Shown piece by piece: positions 46,001-57,402 of a DNA stretch of 64,000 bases (its first letter is position 1; each line of letters opens with the position of its first letter). Made by a program: the position numbers and the translations under genes. This stretch comes from Triatoma infestans (taxonomy: Eukaryota; Arthropoda; Insecta; Hemiptera; Reduviidae). The stretch is taken from NCBI GenBank assembly GCA_011037195.1, contig JAAEAF010002619.1:51910-115909 (forward strand), read 5' to 3'. The notes beneath the pieces were generated by a model, which had not been told where the DNA came from, searched no databases, and worked only from the letters and a program-made list of their open reading frames with translations.

Positions 46001-47160
46001 GGGACGATCTCCAAAATAAATGCGTGTAAGGAAATGGAGAAACAATAAGTTATGGACAGAGATGTCTGGAATAGGTTGCTGCAGGAGGCCAAAGTCCTAC
46101 AAGGTCTTTGCAATGCTATGGAAAGGAAGAAGTAGGAGAGATATCCCCCTCCACACCTACATACAAACATATCAGTCACTAAAAATATTGTCAGTGAAAA
46201 CCTCAGTTTCCGCAAAAATTGACTCGATCCCATACTTCCTTGAAATCTTGAACCCAGTAGATTATTCCCAAAGGAACTGTATCTTTCCAACAACATCAAC
46301 ATGCTAATTAGATAGTGTGCTTGCTGTGCGTGTATGTCAGTATGTGTGCGTGGGTTTGTGTTTTGTTTTTTTATTTCCAAATATGCAGTTGTTCCGTTAT
46401 ATAAAGTCTGCAGCTGGGGCCCGGGCGTACTAACTAAATGTGGTTTGACAGTTTTCGGTTTAGAATGTCAGTCTGATTCAATATATCATATTACAGTGCT
46501 TAATGTCCGACCGTTGCTCTTCTACATTAAAAAATAATAAAAAAGGAAAAGTATTTTACATATCCACTTATCAGTATTAACTGAGCCGTAAGAATTTATG
46601 CATATGGCTTAAGTGTAGCAGTCCATATAACGCATACGCGATTTCTTTTAAGCTTGTAAAAAAAACAAAATCATCCGAACTACATATGTTTATATTTTTA
46701 CAGCCTCTTTAATGTTTTAATTTCCTGTTATTAATATTTCACCGGAAATATTTGAATTCCCCAAAATAAGAATAGAAAAGTTATCCAGCAGAGCAGGGAA
46801 GTGGACTAGCCACTTCTTTAGTGATCTTGGCGCCTCTGCGGCTATCTAACACCAGACACAACACTTACACTGACATCACTTTGACATGAACATAATATAC
46901 ATTAACCTGCAGAGATAGTTGATGTGTACAACTAGTTGGTTTAGCGAACCCACTAGCAAACTCTAACTCATCACCACAGACACACACAGTCACTAACGAT
47001 TACATATTGTAGTTATACTTTACAGAGGAACACTGACACTTCAGGTAGCCACAATAGACCTTTCAGGTCGCGATAGATTTGGCCTTATTACTACTCTCAC
47101 TTCAAACGTGCAGCAAATACAAATTTTTTTGGCACTTATCCTGTGTAATAGATCGTCGTG
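46001..47160. other. Unassigned DNA with one short shared segment
   Basis: The segment 46796-46830 (GGACTAGCCACTTCTTTAGT) recurs in reverse at 62263-62300. The minus frame at 45964-46380 is long (138 codons) but hydrophobic and unrecognisable, and I do not call it. No other feature was seen. Confidence 0.4.
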
Positions 47161-47163
47161 ACA

Positions 47164-47664
47164 TGCCTCCGTACCACTGGCTCTCACAGGGGGCAATCTA
47201 AGGAGAAGTATATGGGCATTGGAAGAAGTTAAAGATAGCAGGGGTTAGTTTAGCTACCCGTTTAAAAAGTATTCCTGACCGCTATTTCACCCTTATTCAA
47301 ACGCCATTCGAACAACCATCAGCTTTCAACGACTATCGTCCTCACACCGTCAGTCTACCAGTCGTTCTGTCAAACTATATTCTCGCTAAACTTACGAACA
47401 CTTTTTATATTGAATAAGAAATAATGCACTGCATATACTTTACACTGTATAATTTAGAGTGGGCGTATGGTAGCGTGAGAACTGACGGTGTGAGAACGAT
47501 GGTCGTTGAACGTTGATGGATGTTCGAATGGCGTTTGAATGGGGTGAATTGACTTAATCGCAAAGCGGCGGCTGGACTAGCCCTTACACGCTTTAAATTC
47601 TCTTTCCAGTGACCATATACATCTCCTTAGGTTGTCCCCTCTGAGAGCTAATGGTATGGAGACA
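47164..47664. repeat. Inverted pair of LTR copies (fold-back)
   Basis: Forward copy 47164 to about 47390 (TGCCTCCGTACC...) and reverse copy about 47385-47664 (reverse complement TGTCTCCATACC...) are both related to the solo LTR at 24999. Shared landmarks are CTAAGGAGA.GTATATGG, CCATTCGAACAACCATCA and CAACGACCATCGTTCTCACA. The reverse copy reaches further inward (AAATTATACAGTGTAAAGTA). The flanks GTGACA and AGTCATCAC are themselves partly inverted, so duplication by inversion is possible. Confidence 0.75.
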
Positions 47665-50365
47665 AGTCATCACTCTGAGTACGGATGTGTGAGCATGTGT
47701 GAACAAAATATCTAAAAATAGCTAATAAGTTTGACATTTAAGTGTCCATTTTGTTTATTGTACGAATCCCCCCCCCCCACATTTCGACTTTAAAGAAAAT
47801 CTGTTTCCGGAAGAAATTTACTTATTTTTTTATTCTTTCCTCATTTTCTCAAATAGGGTGGTATTCAATTTTGGGCTAATAAATGTTCGATAAAATATAA
47901 GGAAACTACCTTGTGGAAATAAATAAATAATCAATAAATGAAATACAGTAAACAAATTCAATAGTAAATAAATAATTCCAAGTATTTTAGCATTCTCTAG
48001 AAATAATTAGCATAAAATTGAAATTAGCAGCAGCAGAGTAGGGGCCAAATCAAACAACCTGCCAAAAACAGAGTTCGAAACTTACATGAGCGGCATTTCC
48101 AGTTAAAAATCACCTGTAATTAACTTTTATTATTTATAAATATCCAATTTACTGCCTAAAAAAGGATAAAAATAATCTTTTATTTTCAACATTATTAAAT
48201 TATGACGTAATTGGGTCGTTATTTTTAAACGATTAAAAATTAATTTTTCCATATTTCAAAGAATTGTTTATGTTTTTCAATTTAGTAAGATTATAATTAA
48301 AAGAAGTTATTTAATTTGATAATATATATAATACGTAATATGTATGGTAAACAAGTTCCAAAAAAAGTAAGGTAATATTTTTAAAATTACAAAATCCTGC
48401 CGACATTTTTATATTTGTGAAAAACTGGGTAAAATAACATTCACACGACTTTCTGTTATTAAATTCTTAAAGTAGTTTTAAAATTGAGAAATTTTCTTAA
48501 AAGTCGGAATTTTTAGTCAACGTTCACATTCCAGCAGGAAATTGGCAACGTCTCTTAGCTTCACATCCTCTAAAAAGTCAATAAATAGATATAGGCATGG
48601 CTTGTATGCTGTGGATACAAAACTTACAGAAAATCGATAGAGGAAATCGCAAAAAAATGAAGCACCATTGGTAATGTTACATTTCCCATTGATGGATTGT
48701 TGACGGAAACAGATATTGAGTCCACACACACACACACACACACTCTCATGAACTAAATTTTGAAAATTTGACGTGATAGCAATGCAACAAAGAGAGAGAC
48801 AGTGTAGAGATAAGGTCTCTATAACAATAAGAACACTCACACGACTATAAAGTTACATAAACTGGCGAATTCCTTAAAAATTCAAATAAAAGTGAAATAA
48901 AAGTTCTATTGTATTCTAGATCTTGGGACCTCCGAAAGGAGTAGATTAACTTAGGTCCCGTTGTGCTCCGTGAATACACACTTATATTCTGCCCATTAAT
49001 GAGTAAAGTGTTATAACCTTATCGGTCATCTAGTCGACAGATGGAACAACAAGATTAGGAAGAAGGCAAGAAGGAAGTGAGTTGTGATAAACATCTCCAA
49101 TCCACGATTGAAGAGCGAAGACTACAACCCGCAGGGAAAGAGGTGGGATAAAAGATTGATGGGTTTTCATTTTCTCTGACGTTCCCAAGTATTGAAGAAA
49201 AGAACTCCTTGTTAGTAGTCTGGGATTAGGGAAGAAGCAGACAAGACGCCCGCTCTACATACTGTGCTGATGTTGATAAGAGATATCTTCGATTTCAAGT
49301 TCCGCACAGGAAATCCAGTGCCAAACTTGAAAAATCGACAAAATTCTCACACAGATTATCTACTAAGAGTCCATTTTGTGGTAATGCTTAAAGAGGCTAA
49401 GGAGGCCGATTCGTTTCATCAAATCTCCACCTTAGCTCACTTCACTCTCCCTCCCTCCACTAAAAAAAAAGTTTACAATGAACCCCTCCAAGTGTAATCT
49501 GAAGTGCCTTATCCACTGCCCGTGAAGAAAATGCTGTACCTTATGAGCCATTTTTCTATAGTCTCAAAAGCACTTGAAGTCATCGGTACTTGCCAATAAC
49601 TTGTTAATTTCAGAGCCATCTCCAACTAAAATTGATATAAGAAAAGAAGATAAGGAATTTTGTTCAACACCTGCAAACTAAAGTCAGTAACAAAAGATCT
49701 CATATCTGCAGGTGTGATTATGATGGGATTGTTGGGGATGGAATTATGATGGGGTATTCTTTTGATTGGAAGCAAGTTGCAATAGATAGACCTCTGGTAT
49801 TAAAGTTGCGGGTCCCTCGAAGGGAAGAGTATTGGAGTAGGATAGAATAGGGGAGATGCCACTTGGAGTGTGCTCCTTTAGTCCCCACTTATGGCATCCT
49901 GGACGGGAGCAAGCCTATACTAAACCCTAGAACTGCAGGTTTAGTTGGTATAGCAACTCTAATGAAACCTGTTGGTCCTCATCGAGAAAATCACCGAAAA
50001 TTGAAATGAAAACATTTCAGTAAAGTTGCACTTCTGGACAACCGCTTTTCTTCGATCTCGGAACTTTGGTAAAGAATAGTGTCATATGGTGAAAATGCAT
50101 TTTACAGGACACAGCCTGAAGGAACCCCTTCCCCTAAAAAACTTCATAAAATGAATTTCTCAATTTAAAATGACATAGATCTATGTGATTATCTAAGTGA
50201 TCCATGTGTATGCATACAAAGTTTAAAGAAAACGTCAAGTTTGAGCCGCCACTGAGTTTTTCATTTTTTGAAGAATTTTGTTCACACTGGCATAGTGACT
50301 GCCTTTTTTTAGGTTCAACTACCGTTCACGTTTCAGGGGCGAATGAAATTATCAAAACAAAACTA
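47665..50365. other. Unassigned DNA with degraded family A pieces
   Basis: Reverse distal-end traces of family A lie near 48430 (AACATTCACACGACTTTCTG) and 48830 (AACACTCACACGAC). A (CA)n lies at 48724-48743, and a reverse half-unit at 49990-50060 (GTAAAGTTGCACTTCTGGAC). No gene was recognised. A Pro/Arg-coding frame near 49800-49960 could not be assigned. Confidence 0.45.
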
Positions 50366-50369
50366 TGTA

Positions 50370-50781
50370 CAGTAAAAAACGTTTAACACGAAAACGCTTA
50401 ACATAAAAAATCGGTTAAGACGAAATCATACTGCGGTCCCGACAAAAATGTAATTTCATACATTTCTTCTTTTAACATAAAACAAATATCGCTTAATACG
50501 AAAAGATTTCACTTCCCGGACGAACAAAATATACCAGTTTTCTGCGGTCACATCGTCACGCAGATTTTTTGGCTTATTTTTTATCGTTAGACGGAACAAA
50601 ATAAACAATGGCTGCCACTGTTGCAAGGTTTCCGCTTGTCTTTGAGTAGGTAAAAGCACCGCCATTGTCAAAACATTTCAGTTAGTTTTCGAATTCGGTA
50701 AATTTTGGGTTAAAATCATTTATCGTTTAACACGAAAAAATATTTCGCCCCCCTCAGTTTCGTGTTAAACGTTTTTCACTG
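50370..50781. mobile_element. Pogo/Tigger-like MITE with TA target duplication
   Basis: The left end CAGTAAAAAACGTTTAACAC and the reverse-complemented right end CAGTGAAAAACGTTTAACAC differ at one position in 20 and are flanked by TA on both sides. CAGTG-type TIRs and TA duplications are characteristic of Tc1/mariner-related pogo elements. At the left end the core CGTTTAACACGAAAA is followed by diverged repeats CGCTTAACATAAAAA and CGGTTAAGACGAAAT, which look like subterminal transposase-binding repeats. No transposase frame is present in 412 bp. Confidence 0.88.
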
Positions 50782-50789
50782 TATTACAC

Positions 50790-52095
50790 TTATGAATAAA
50801 ATTTAATAAATCCAAGGCCGGGAACCTACTCCTGTACCGCAATATAATCCAGTATTAACAGTCCACGCCTGTAATCATATGAAATCGCTGTGCCGTCAAA
50901 TTTATGTAATAATAATTATTTATTTTTTTTTGCATTCCAGTATTTTAATTTTTTTAATTACCATTGGAATCTTAACAGGTAATAATGTATGATCAGCTGT
51001 TAATTAATTTTACTAAATTATATGATGTTAACTTCTCTCTAAACATTATTGTCAAAAATTAAAAACCTGTTTATATTATTGATTTAAAACTCTAAAAGGA
51101 GATTGACATGTTTTTATGTTTTTTTCTTGATGAAGGTGAAATTGAAATTAAATGATGTAACTTTTCATTTTTTACCGGCCAATTCAAGGTCGTTGAAATA
51201 ATTATTTTTTGCCATTTAAAATAATAAATTGATATATTATTTCTCCATATTGACCAGGTTTCTTTTTTGGAAATAGTTTTTATTCCATTAATCATTAGTA
51301 GAAATATCATTTATTTTTCATTGATACTCTCTCTCTCCTACATCTAGTAATAAGAGGAAGTATTTTGATCGCGTTAAATTCTTACCGGATGTCCATTGCT
51401 TGAAGTCTGCTCGAGTCCACCAGAAAAACCAGGTCCCTAACACTCACACGCATAATTACGCATTTTACGCATAATTAATTCCTTGCTAGATGTTTGGTTG
51501 TCTTCAATGTTACATCAATGGGAGAATCTAAACTTGATGAGACCACTTTTTTGAGGAAAGCTTAAACTTACCCCCACCTACAACCTCGCTTAAATAAACT
51601 TTCTTAGAAAAAGGTTTTAAATAAAAGTAATAAGTGTCTGTATTTTTATTTTACAAAAAAAAAGAAAACAAGGCAAACTGTAATTAAAGTGAAATAATAA
51701 AACGATAATGATGAAGTATCTAAAATCAAATATGAAGAAAAAATAAAAAAAATACCGACAAAAACAAAATTGCAAAGTTAAGAAAAGAAAGTAATAAAGT
51801 TTATTTTAAGCTCATTGCTAAGTAAAGGTATGCAAGTTACAACAAGAAACGAACTTGTTTTATATTTTTTATTCGCCTGGCTGAATTCAATCGCCGCGGC
51901 CTGGCGATTGGGAACTACTTGAATTGGAAAACTTCTGCCTGAGTTACTCATGTGTTGTTAAGTTTTTTTTTTCACAAAGTCCCTTCTCTAAGTTCTTCCT
52001 CTAAATTCAAGTTATTTTTTTCAACCTCGATCTCCTTATCATAAATATCTGGTAGGGGAAAAAAAATCACAGTTTTTATTTAAAATTTAATAATA
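50790..52095. other. Unassigned AT-rich DNA with a family A piece
   Basis: A forward hairpin-like start lies near 51340 (CTAGTAATAAGAGGAAGTAT) and half-unit remnants to 51640. No gene was recognised. Confidence 0.45.
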
Positions 52096-52099
52096 ATAA

Positions 52100-53058
52100 A
52101 AAATCTGATGTGAAACACTCACACGACTTTCTCTTACTCTAATTAATACAATTTAATCAAGAAATTTTCTTTAAAATTGTAACGTTACAATGTTTAGTTG
52201 GGGTGGGGATTTTAATTGTATAGCTGACCGGCTTTGTGTGGAGCGCTCTAAATCAAAAGCCAAGGAAGCTTGTGCATTTTAAATTTAAACTAACCGACAG
52301 ATCCTCATATAACTCTCTGAAATCAATTTTTTCAGAAAAATGTTTCAAATAAAAGTGATACGTTTCGATCTGTTTGGCAGCAAACAGTCCAAGTTTAAAG
52401 GAAATTGTTGTTACAGTTTTCGAAAAAATGCCATAAAACTCAAAACCTATTCTGTAAAGTCGAACACCCGGTTAACCTATTTTCTTCAAATTTGGAATTC
52501 TATCAATACTACTAATGTGTATTAATATTATGTAGGTGATAAAAGCATGTGTTATACTGAAGTGGTACTTCAGAGGAAAGCGTATCGCTACTGTTCCCAT
52601 CCCCCCCCAAAAATCAATTTTCCCGGAAAATATTTCAAATAAAGGTGATAGGTGTCTGTGTGTGTGTGTGTAGATGGTATACGAAGTATTGCATCGTTGA
52701 AGTCGTTTTTGAGAAAAGTCACAAAAAAACTGAAAAAACAAGTCAGTAAAGGCACACTTCCGGTAGATACATTTTGTACGAAATTTTCGTGTCTGATGGG
52801 GTGGTGGTGCCTATACGGAATACCAAGTTTGAGCTTCCTACAACTTTTCATATTTGAGATATTCTGTTAAAAAAAAAACACACACACTCACATATATATA
52901 TATAAACTTATATAATATAAACACTTATATATACACTTTATTATATATATATATAAGTGTGTGTGTGTGTGTGTGTGTGTGTACACAGACAATTCGCTAG
53001 AAACATTATTTTCATGTCAAAACATGTCCTCTTTACTAGGAGTAAGAGAAAGTAAAAA
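52100..53058 (-). repeat. Family A, near full-length reverse copy
   Basis: Left to right it has the reverse conserved end (GATGTGAAACACTCACACGA), the GAGCGCTCTAAATC block and half-unit 2 with AAGTCGAACACCCGGTTAAC. Half-unit 1 has AAAGGCACACTTCCGGTAGA. CA/TA microsatellites fill the TG box (52880-52982), and CTTTACTAGGAGTAAGAGAA marks the hairpin end. Beyond the left end is an (AATAAT)n-like tract. Confidence 0.88.
52880..52982. repeat. CA/TA/TG compound microsatellite within family A
   Basis: (CA)n, (TA)n and (TG)n tracts, with two TATATATATAAG segments in inverted order, occupy the TG box of the enclosing family A copy. Confidence 0.85.
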
Positions 53059-53259
53059 TCGCAGATAGCCCAAACATGGTATTCAATTTAAATACCACAT
53101 TTGGTACGTAAGTTTCTGGAACAAAATCCAACTATACTCTACACTTTACTAATTTGTTTCTTTTTATATGTTTGTTCCAATTTTAATTCATTTTGTAAAA
53201 CAAGTAGAAAAACCATATGATTTAAAAAAAAAAATGAAGCGCGTAGTTCAGCTGTTAAT

Positions 53260-53466
53260 GTGGAAGTAATAATGAAGGCAGTGGATATAATAATATACGT
53301 GTGTTTAACCTCCACACTTGCTATCTGCTCGGGTCAAAACATAGAGAACTGCATGAATGTGTATACAAGTGTGACTAGATTTCCTCCCTACCTATATAGT
53401 CTACATGCTTGTGACCTCTTGCTTCATCTAAAGGTCAAAATTATCTGTGAAATAAAAATAAAATGA
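53260..53466 (+). CDS. Weak candidate: short secreted-type peptide or first exon
   Basis: The frame contains an internal Met (53272) followed by KAVDIIIYVCLTSTLAICSG, a hydrophobic core with small residues before a polar stretch, as in a signal peptide. The downstream part (NIENCMNVYTSVTRFPPYLY) is short and ends at a stop. GT-containing sites inside (AAGGTCAAA near 53431) could be a splice donor but are poor. No upstream promoter element or homologue is recognised. It may be a chance frame. Confidence 0.15.
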   Translation: MEVIMKAVDIIIYVCLTSTLAICSGQNIENCMNVYTSVTRFPPYLYSLHACDLLLHLKVKIICEIKIK

Positions 53467-56255
53467 ACTTTCGTAAGAATTTCTGTTGAATGTTTATTAT
53501 AAGTAAATGCTGGGGGGGGGGCTTTTTAATTTTTTTCTTCTTTTTACTTTTTTTAATTTTACAATTCTAAATATAAATACCTGGTATTTTGTAAAAAATA
53601 CAATGAAGTTTTGAGCATTCATTGAACGTCCTATTGTGGTCGACTTAGTGGTATAGACCGGTTTTATGGACTTTTATCCACTACAGTAGTATGTTAAGTT
53701 TTAAACGCAGTAGAATGCAATTTACTGCATATGATTTAACTGTGGTGCGTCGTCATTGGTGTTTTTTATTGCACCATAATTCCATTTTATTGCAATACTC
53801 CTTTAATAAAACCTATCAGTTTTAATAGGTTAATCCGGAGATCCTATTTTCTTTTTATTTCCACGATATCTTCAAGTTAGGGAGCAGTTTCTACGAAAAC
53901 TTGATCTGAAAATAATCTGCATTAACCTAGATAAGCTCCAAGAGACTGTGTATGTTCATGTCCTTTGCTTGGATTTGGTGGGAAGTAAAAAAGAGAAAAA
54001 TCGTAAGCCGAGTTTGAGTTTTCCGTATTTTCCGGCCTCTGATTATTCATTTGGAAGTAATTATACTCATAACTTCCATGTATCATCTCCTATGCTTCTT
54101 CCTGCTTTTTCAATTATTGTCATCTTGGCAAAACAGTTATGTCTAATTAAAATTATATAGGTGACAAAGCCGATTAATAAACTGAAATTGACTTTAGAGG
54201 AAAGCGTAACTCCCACCTTCACCAAATGCCTCCATTAAATGAACTTACTCGGAGACTGTTTAAAGTTAACATTTCATTCCACTCTTGGACGCTTTCCTTC
54301 ATAGTTTCTGATGAAGGAAATCCAAGCCTCTGCCAATTATAGTTGCAAAATTATCTTTTAACTGATTCTATCTCCTGTCTCTTCAGAACTGAATCTCATC
54401 TAGAATCTGTATCCCCCCACATCCGCATCAATAACCACACATGGTCGTTATGCATGCTGCAAAGAGTACGATTCAATATCTTTGAATATTGCAGAAGTTC
54501 TTATTGTAGATACTTGTACGAATCAAAAATACGACAATTGAAATTAATAACTATTAAAGTAATTGAATTAAAAATTCATTTCTAATTTTGTCTCAATTTT
54601 TTTGAAATAACAAAAGGAATTACCAATTAAAAATAAACATTCCTCATAGTTTTATGGGAACCAACATTGTCTGTGAATGTTAAATGATTTTAGAGCCATT
54701 TAAAGTTAATTTGACAGCCAGACTTCCGTCTAGAAACTAGAAATATTTCTCTTCCTATTTAGTAATAGTAAACTTTTTTATTTCCTCTATGCATTTAATA
54801 GACGGCAGAGGTCGCTGTAGTAGACATATCTGATTAGGTGAGGTTAGCCCGAACGTTTTCCTATTTTTAGAAACTTATTTCAGAATTTATTTATTTTTTT
54901 TTATAGCAATTTAGAATGTACGTGCGAACTTTTCCCTCGCGTGTTTTTTTTTTAATATTTTTTATTTACTCCCTTCGCATTAAGTAATATACTAAATTTA
55001 ACTTATTATAATGGCATTGAACTCATAAAATTTGTAGCGCATAATGTTTTTTTTTATAAGGAACTAAAATTTAATTAGTTCAAGTGCTCTCGGGACCGTG
55101 TCATATGATTGAAGTGTCCCCAAACTAATCAACATATTATTACGTCATCAACTTTTGGGCAAATTTATTATTATAGTTCTTTACTACGTCACAGTTCAAT
55201 AACCTTTTCACCTACTTTGTTTATTTTCTCTCTCACTCTTTCATTCTAATTCAATTGCAATGATTCAATCAATCATTTGATGGGCTCCAATCAATTTGTT
55301 TTAAATTTATAATTTTGTCTAAATTATTCTTTGTTATTTTGAATATAAGATTGAAGAATTTTAAATATTATTTGCATTTACTTTTTTTTCGAACATTTTG
55401 GCGTCTACTTCTTTGCAGTCTAGTGAATAAAAATGTATTTCTTTGGTTTTATTCTCTCTCTTTCTCCATAGTTGCACAACCAATGCAGATTCTGGCCTCC
55501 CGTCATGAGGGGACAATATGAGAGCTACGATTGGAAGTTTGGTAAGTGTACGGACGATTGGGAGGGTTGTAAATAATAATTGAGGGTTATATAGTTGTAA
55601 ATAATAGACCAAAACAGACTTCTAAGCTTTACGATAATCGATATAAAAAAAATTGCATAATTATATGCCAATTTTACTAAGTAAAAGTTTAATATGCAAT
55701 AGGGGATCTAAGAGGCCTAGCCCCCTATGCTTTGCGTTGTTAATCCATCTGGAATAATAACAAAAATGTAATATTCATTTTATTATTACTAATGAATTAG
55801 CTGTTAAAAAATATATTAGAAATCAGATCTTAAAATTACAAAATACCCAGCTAACTTAGTGATTAAAAATGTACTAAAGAAAATAATTACCTCGATTAGC
55901 ATATTATTTATAATATTAATAAATCTTTATTGCTGTTTAAATAAAAAAATATATAATAAAAAAAGATAAAGTAACATAAAGCAAATATATATGAATAATC
56001 CAGGAGGCCATTAAAGTTCTTCACTTCCATTCACCAAAGTACACTTCAAAGGAGCCGACTTACAGAACAGATTATATTCCTTATTCCCCCCTGCTTATAG
56101 CTTTTAAGTCCATTTGAATAATTCTCATATAAGGAGAGGGGGAAGGAGGGGGAATTATTATTTTTTTTAGTTTTTGCGTTTTTACAAAGGATATTACCTT
56201 CTCTGACTGCAGTAACAATAACTATTGCTCGCGAGCAGAATCTCAAAATTGGGTT
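53467..56255. other. Unassigned AT-rich DNA
   Basis: A run of 8-9 Gs lies near 53512. No recognised gene, RNA or element terminus was seen in 2.8 kb. Confidence 0.45.
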
Positions 56256-56259
56256 TGCA

Positions 56260-57266
56260 CCGGAAATATGTTTTTAGACCCCATCCTGGAAAATAGAAAA
56301 TGTTTATAGAGTATGTTTATGGAATCCGACAATAGAAAAGGTTTCGATCAGTATTCGTCAACCGGAAGTCGCAATTTACTTGTTTTGTTTTTCAGTTTTT
56401 CTTGATTTTTTGTTGTTTTTTTTACTATATACTTTGAGTTCCGGTTGGTAGGTGGAACGGTACGGTTAAAACTTTTACAGGCATGAAAGCCTCAGAGCAG
56501 TCAACAAATAGGTTTTTACGACCTGGGTTTGCCGCAAATCAGTGGCTTGGTCAGAAATACTACTTGGACCAACAGGGATCCTCACAACAAACTTGTTCAA
56601 TCAGGATCATTGGGGCTCTCAGACGGCCTTTGACCGGGCACTTTGAGCTTTGGAAACACTCAGCAGGATCTCTTACATATAAAATGACCGATTTGTCTTA
56701 TTCTTCTATATTCTTCTTAACTTAACTTATATTACTCAGGCAGGTAGTAGATGTAGTTCAGAAGAGAGTGCCTATAACATTGAACCTATCTCATATAATG
56801 CCATAAAATTCCGCAGAACTGTCTAAAACCAATTTTTTTCGGAAAAATGTTGCGCATAAGAAATGACAGATTTATAATCCGCACAGTCAGGACATCCAGG
56901 TCATCAAGGAAATCGTTGCAGTCGTTTTGCAGAAAATTCCAAAACCTATTCTGCAAAGTCCCATTTCCACTTCACCGATTTCCTTCAAACTTGCAATTCT
57001 AGCAATACTTCTAATATAGATTCCACTGCTACATGATATAGAAGTTGTCCGTTGGAGTGCAGCTTAACGCTGCTGTTCCCCTACAACACCTCCCCCAAAA
57101 AATCAGTTTTCCGGGGACGATTTTTCAAATAAAAGTGATAGACATTTCTCCGTGGCTTTTGAAGGGAGAAATTTGCAGAAATTTGGAGAAACGCAGTAGC
57201 GTTCAGCTTTCCTCTAATACCATTTCAGTACAATGTATGGTTCTATATCTATATAATAGTTGTTGT
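56260..57266. repeat. Family A fragments, forward then reverse
   Basis: A forward piece at 56260-56420 has TTGCACCGGAAATATGTTTT and TTCGTCAACCGGAAGTCGCA. A reverse piece at 56815-57060 has AAGTCCCATTTCCACTTCAC. A mixed segment with TTTCAAATAAAAGTGATAGA runs to CTATATCTATATAATAG, where family B begins. The frame at 56483-56725 between the pieces is not recognised. Confidence 0.65.
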
Positions 57267-57402
57267 AGTTGGGTCCGCAGAGCTGGAAAGCATTAGATAT
57301 ATTTTCCATGATAACCTGCTTCATTTATGGTATAAACTGGTTTTGCTGTATGCTGTTATCACGCTGTTTTATCAAACATCTTGATGATGGGCGAACGCCC
57401 AA
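57267..57402. repeat. Family B repeat, copy 3, head and tail in inverted order
   Basis: The tail of the repeat is reversed (GGGTCCGCAGAGCTGG, CCTGCTTCATTTATGG, 57270-57330). The head then follows in forward orientation (TTTTATCAAACATCTTGATG, GATGGGCGAACGCCC, 57368-57402). It begins directly after family A sequence ending TATATAATAG, the same position as copy 4. Confidence 0.65.

Noticed and set aside
45964..46380. 138-codon minus-strand frame as a membrane protein
   Set aside because: It has no recognisable domain, mixes hydrophobic and Cys residues without clear helices, and partly overlaps the end of a family A copy.
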